NCBI GenBank assembly: GCA_945639745.1 | Contig: CALZEK010000085.1 | Coordinates: forward strand, 1-6,275 | From: an uncultured Bacillaceae bacterium | GTDB lineage: Bacteria; Bacillota; Bacilli; Bacillales; Amphibacillaceae | Reading direction: 5' to 3' | DNA: 6,275 nt | In this document: in pieces, positions 4,493 through 6,275 of the stretch | How the letters are laid out: the number at the start of each line of letters is the position of its first letter | Position numbering within the stretch: the first letter of the stretch is position 1 | Made by a program: the position numbers and the translations under genes | The notes under the pieces: model-generated | What the model was told of the DNA's origin: nothing | Database searches by the model: none | Seen by the model: only the letters and a program-made list of their open reading frames with translations

Positions 4493-5659
4493 ATGAAAAT
4501 AGGAATTGATAAGATAGGATTTTATGCACCGCATATGTATGTTGATATGGTCAAGTTGGCTGAGGCTAGAGGCGATGATCCATTAAAATATACAAAAGGT
4601 ATTGGTCAAGATGAGATGGCTGTAACACCTATTACACAAGATACGGTAACTATGGCAGCAAATGCTGCACATCAGTTAATTGATGACAAAGATCGTGAAC
4701 AAATTGATTATGTTATTTTTGGTACAGAAACAGGGATTGACCATTCAAAATCAGCTGCGATTTATGTGAGTCGTCTATTAGGTTTAAAAAAACAAGTTCG
4801 CGCTGTAGAAACAAAACAAGCTTGTTACGGTACAACAGCAGCCATTCAATTAGCAAAAGGATATATTGCTCTTAATCCAGAAAGTAAAGTACTTATCTTG
4901 GCATCAGATATTGCCCGTTATGGTCTAGCGACACCTGGAGAAGTAACGCAAGGTTCGGGTGCTGTTGCTATTTTATTAAGCCAAGACCCAAGAATTATGA
5001 CACTAGAAAAAGAAACAACATTCCAAACAGAGGATTCGATGGACTTTTGGCGCCCAATCTATTCAGATGTCGCATTTGTCGATGGAAAATATTCAAATGA
5101 TCGCTATATTGATTTCTTTGCTGATTTATGGGGAGAGTATAAAGAAAAAACGAAGCGGGATTTTGCAGATTTTGCAGCGCTATGTTTCCATTTACCTTAT
5201 ACACGTATGGGAGAAAAAGCACTTAAGCCTCATTTAGAAAATGTAGCAGAAAGCGTGGCTAATCAATTAACAGAGCGTTATAAAACAAGTACAACATATA
5301 ATCGTTTAGTTGGAAATATTTATACGGGATCACTTTATTTAAGCTTATTATCATTAATTGAAAACGATGATAATTTAGCAGCGGGTGATCGCATAGGCAT
5401 GTTTAGTTATGGATCGGGTTCTGTTGGTGAATTTTTCACAGGAATCTTGGAAGAAGGTTATCAAGATCATCTAAATACGGCTAATCACAAAGCATTATTA
5501 GCAAACAGAAAAGAAGTAACAATTAAAGAATATGAAGCAGAGTTCTTAAAAGAATTACCAACTGATGGTTCGACGGTTGAATATAGTGGTGACAATGATC
5601 CGGCTGATATTTATTTAGCTGGAATTACAGAACATATGCGTCAATATAAAAATAAATAA
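4493..5659 (+). CDS. mvaS: Hydroxymethylglutaryl-CoA synthase (mevalonate pathway)
   Basis: The enzyme condenses acetyl-CoA with acetoacetyl-CoA to HMG-CoA, the committed step toward mevalonate and isopentenyl diphosphate in Gram-positive cocci and lactobacilli, in the cytoplasm. The protein has 388 residues, the usual length for bacterial MvaS. The catalytic triad falls exactly where it is numbered in the Enterococcus faecalis enzyme: Glu79 (in FGTET), Cys111 (in KQACYGTTAAIQLAKGY) and His233 (in CFHLPYTRMG). Other family blocks are GIGQDEMAV (37-45), GEVTQGSGAVAILL (149-162), DFWRPIYSD (184-192), GNIYTGSLYLSLLSLIE (274-290) and FSYGSGSVGEFF (304-315). AAAGGAG at 4478-4484 with 8-nt spacing sets the start. 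In enterococci mvaE is usually close by, but it is not in this window. The gene is convergent with the transporter on the other strand. Confidence 0.98.
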   Translation: MKIGIDKIGFYAPHMYVDMVKLAEARGDDPLKYTKGIGQDEMAVTPITQDTVTMAANAAHQLIDDKDREQIDYVIFGTETGIDHSKSAAIYVSRLLGLKKQVRAVETKQACYGTTAAIQLAKGYIALNPESKVLILASDIARYGLATPGEVTQGSGAVAILLSQDPRIMTLEKETTFQTEDSMDFWRPIYSDVAFVDGKYSNDRYIDFFADLWGEYKEKTKRDFADFAALCFHLPYTRMGEKALKPHLENVAESVANQLTERYKTSTTYNRLVGNIYTGSLYLSLLSLIENDDNLAAGDRIGMFSYGSGSVGEFFTGILEEGYQDHLNTANHKALLANRKEVTIKEYEAEFLKELPTDGSTVEYSGDNDPADIYLAGITEHMRQYKNK

Positions 5660-5667
5660 GCTATAAA

Positions 5668-5710
5668 AATACGAAGCTATTCTTATCAAAGAATAGCTTC
5701 GTATTATTTT
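5668..5710. terminator. Bidirectional terminator between mvaS and the FNT transporter gene
   Basis: A perfect 17-bp stem (5668-5684 with 5689-5705, core ACGAAGCTATTC / GAATAGCTTCGT) encloses the tetraloop ATCA. T-rich sequence follows on the plus strand (5704-5712), and a run of A precedes it (5665-5669), giving a U-tract on the minus strand. It lies 8 nt after the mvaS stop and overlaps the stop codon of the convergent gene at 5704-5706. Confidence 0.95.
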
Positions 5711-6275
5711 TTCAACATATAATGTAACAAAAATCCAGTGAAAAAGAATCCACTAATAAAGTTTCCTATCGTTACAGGAATTTGATTCCATACCCACCAA
5801 TCAGCTAATGTCACATCTGCTCCTAAAAGCATACCAGCTGGAATAATAAACATATTTACAACAGCGTGTTCAAAACCTAAAGCAAAGAAAATCAAAATAG
5901 GTAACCACATTGCAATAGTCTTACCTATTGTTGAAGAGGAGGTGAAACTCATAATGACGCCCATTGTCACCATCCAATTACAAAGAAAAGCCTTAATAAG
6001 TAAGACAATCATTCCCGTACGACCAGCCTCTTGATAAACAATTGTTTTCCCTTCAGCATTGGCAATAACTTTTTCAATTAATTGTAAGCTAGCTGAAGTG
6101 GCTGTGTGCTGAATATAATAGCTGAATAATAAAGCAAAAAATAACCCACCTATTAAATTGCCAATAAAAGCCCAAGAAAAATTATGAAACATTTTTTTCG
6201 TCGTTGTTTGTTTATTTAACCTGGCAATCGGCATGAGGGCAAAAGAACCAGTCACTAATTCTAAACCAAGTAATG
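5704..6275 (-). CDS. Formate/nitrite transporter (FNT) family channel, N-terminus outside the window
   Basis: The frame stays open to the window edge, so about 189 C-terminal residues are visible and roughly 70-90 are missing compared with the usual 260-280. FNT proteins are pentameric inner-membrane channels for formate, nitrite, hydrosulfide or lactate-like monovalent acids. Visible family features are LGLELVTGSFALMPIARLN at the visible start (equivalent to the ELFTGN region), WAFIGNLIGGLFFALL, AFLCNWMVTMGVIMSF, and FFALGFEHAVVNMFIIPAGM. The last contains the central pore His of the family. It is followed by the final amphipathic GNFISGFFFTGFLLHYML helix. The GTG at 6253-6255 is in frame but lies inside the conserved ELVTG segment, so it is not the true start. 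Formate export or import linked to pyruvate formate-lyase is a reasonable guess for a lactic acid bacterium; the substrate is not decided by what is visible. Confidence 0.92.
   Translation of the reverse strand, partial: LLGLELVTGSFALMPIARLNKQTTTKKMFHNFSWAFIGNLIGGLFFALLFSYYIQHTATSASLQLIEKVIANAEGKTIVYQEAGRTGMIVLLIKAFLCNWMVTMGVIMSFTSSSTIGKTIAMWLPILIFFALGFEHAVVNMFIIPAGMLLGADVTLADWWVWNQIPVTIGNFISGFFFTGFLLHYMLKK

Noticed and set aside
4995..5222. Open frame on the minus strand inside mvaS
   Set aside because: Antisense to a catalytically complete HMG-CoA synthase, without recognisable features.
6253..6255. GTG as the start of the FNT transporter
   Set aside because: The frame remains open to the window edge and the upstream codons continue the conserved LGLELVTGS segment, so the gene is cut by the window.

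Overview
The window is AT-rich DNA from a low-GC Gram-positive bacterium, most likely of the order Lactobacillales (an Enterococcaceae- or Carnobacteriaceae-like organism is my best guess; the genus cannot be fixed by eye). The evidence is the complete mevalonate-pathway HMG-CoA synthase, the osmolyte-type ABC transporter tail, strong AAGGAGG-type ribosome binding sites, and several short-stem, U-rich intrinsic terminators.

Layout, left to right. (1) The 3' end of an osmoprotectant-type ABC transporter substrate-binding domain, closed by a strong terminator. (2) A tightly packed, overlapping plus-strand trio: an unrecognised 180-residue protein with a possible GNAT-like C-terminus, a VanZ-family membrane protein carrying an internal duplication, and an NhaC-family Na+/H+ (or related) antiporter. 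The junctions overlap by 11 and 8 nt, so the three are probably translationally coupled. (3) A 516-nt stretch without a long gene. It holds a good extended -10 promoter, a complete M-box (ykoK-type) Mg2+ riboswitch, its antiterminator and terminator, and a 36-codon small ORF. (4) A RimJ/RimL-like GNAT acetyltransferase with its own terminator. (5) A small unrecognised 106-residue protein with a terminator after it. (6) mvaS (HMG-CoA synthase), convergent with (7) a formate/nitrite transporter gene on the minus strand, cut by the window edge. These two share a bidirectional terminator.

The most interesting region is 2891-3350. An M-box normally controls a Mg2+ transporter. Here the first genes after its terminator are a 36-codon small ORF and then the acetyltransferase. 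The small ORF's start region (G7 Shine-Dalgarno tract plus AUG) is complementary over 14 contiguous pairs (3 of them G-U) to a segment inside the 3' end of the same ORF. That same segment is complementary over 9 pairs to the whole Shine-Dalgarno of the acetyltransferase. The two pairings exclude each other. The sequence therefore suggests a two-layer switch: Mg2+-dependent transcription attenuation, followed by a small-ORF-dependent translational switch for the acetyltransferase. The pairing potential is seen directly; the regulatory logic is inference.

The other notable feature is the VanZ-like protein. A segment of about 52 residues appears to be tandemly duplicated in it, with clear divergence between the copies.
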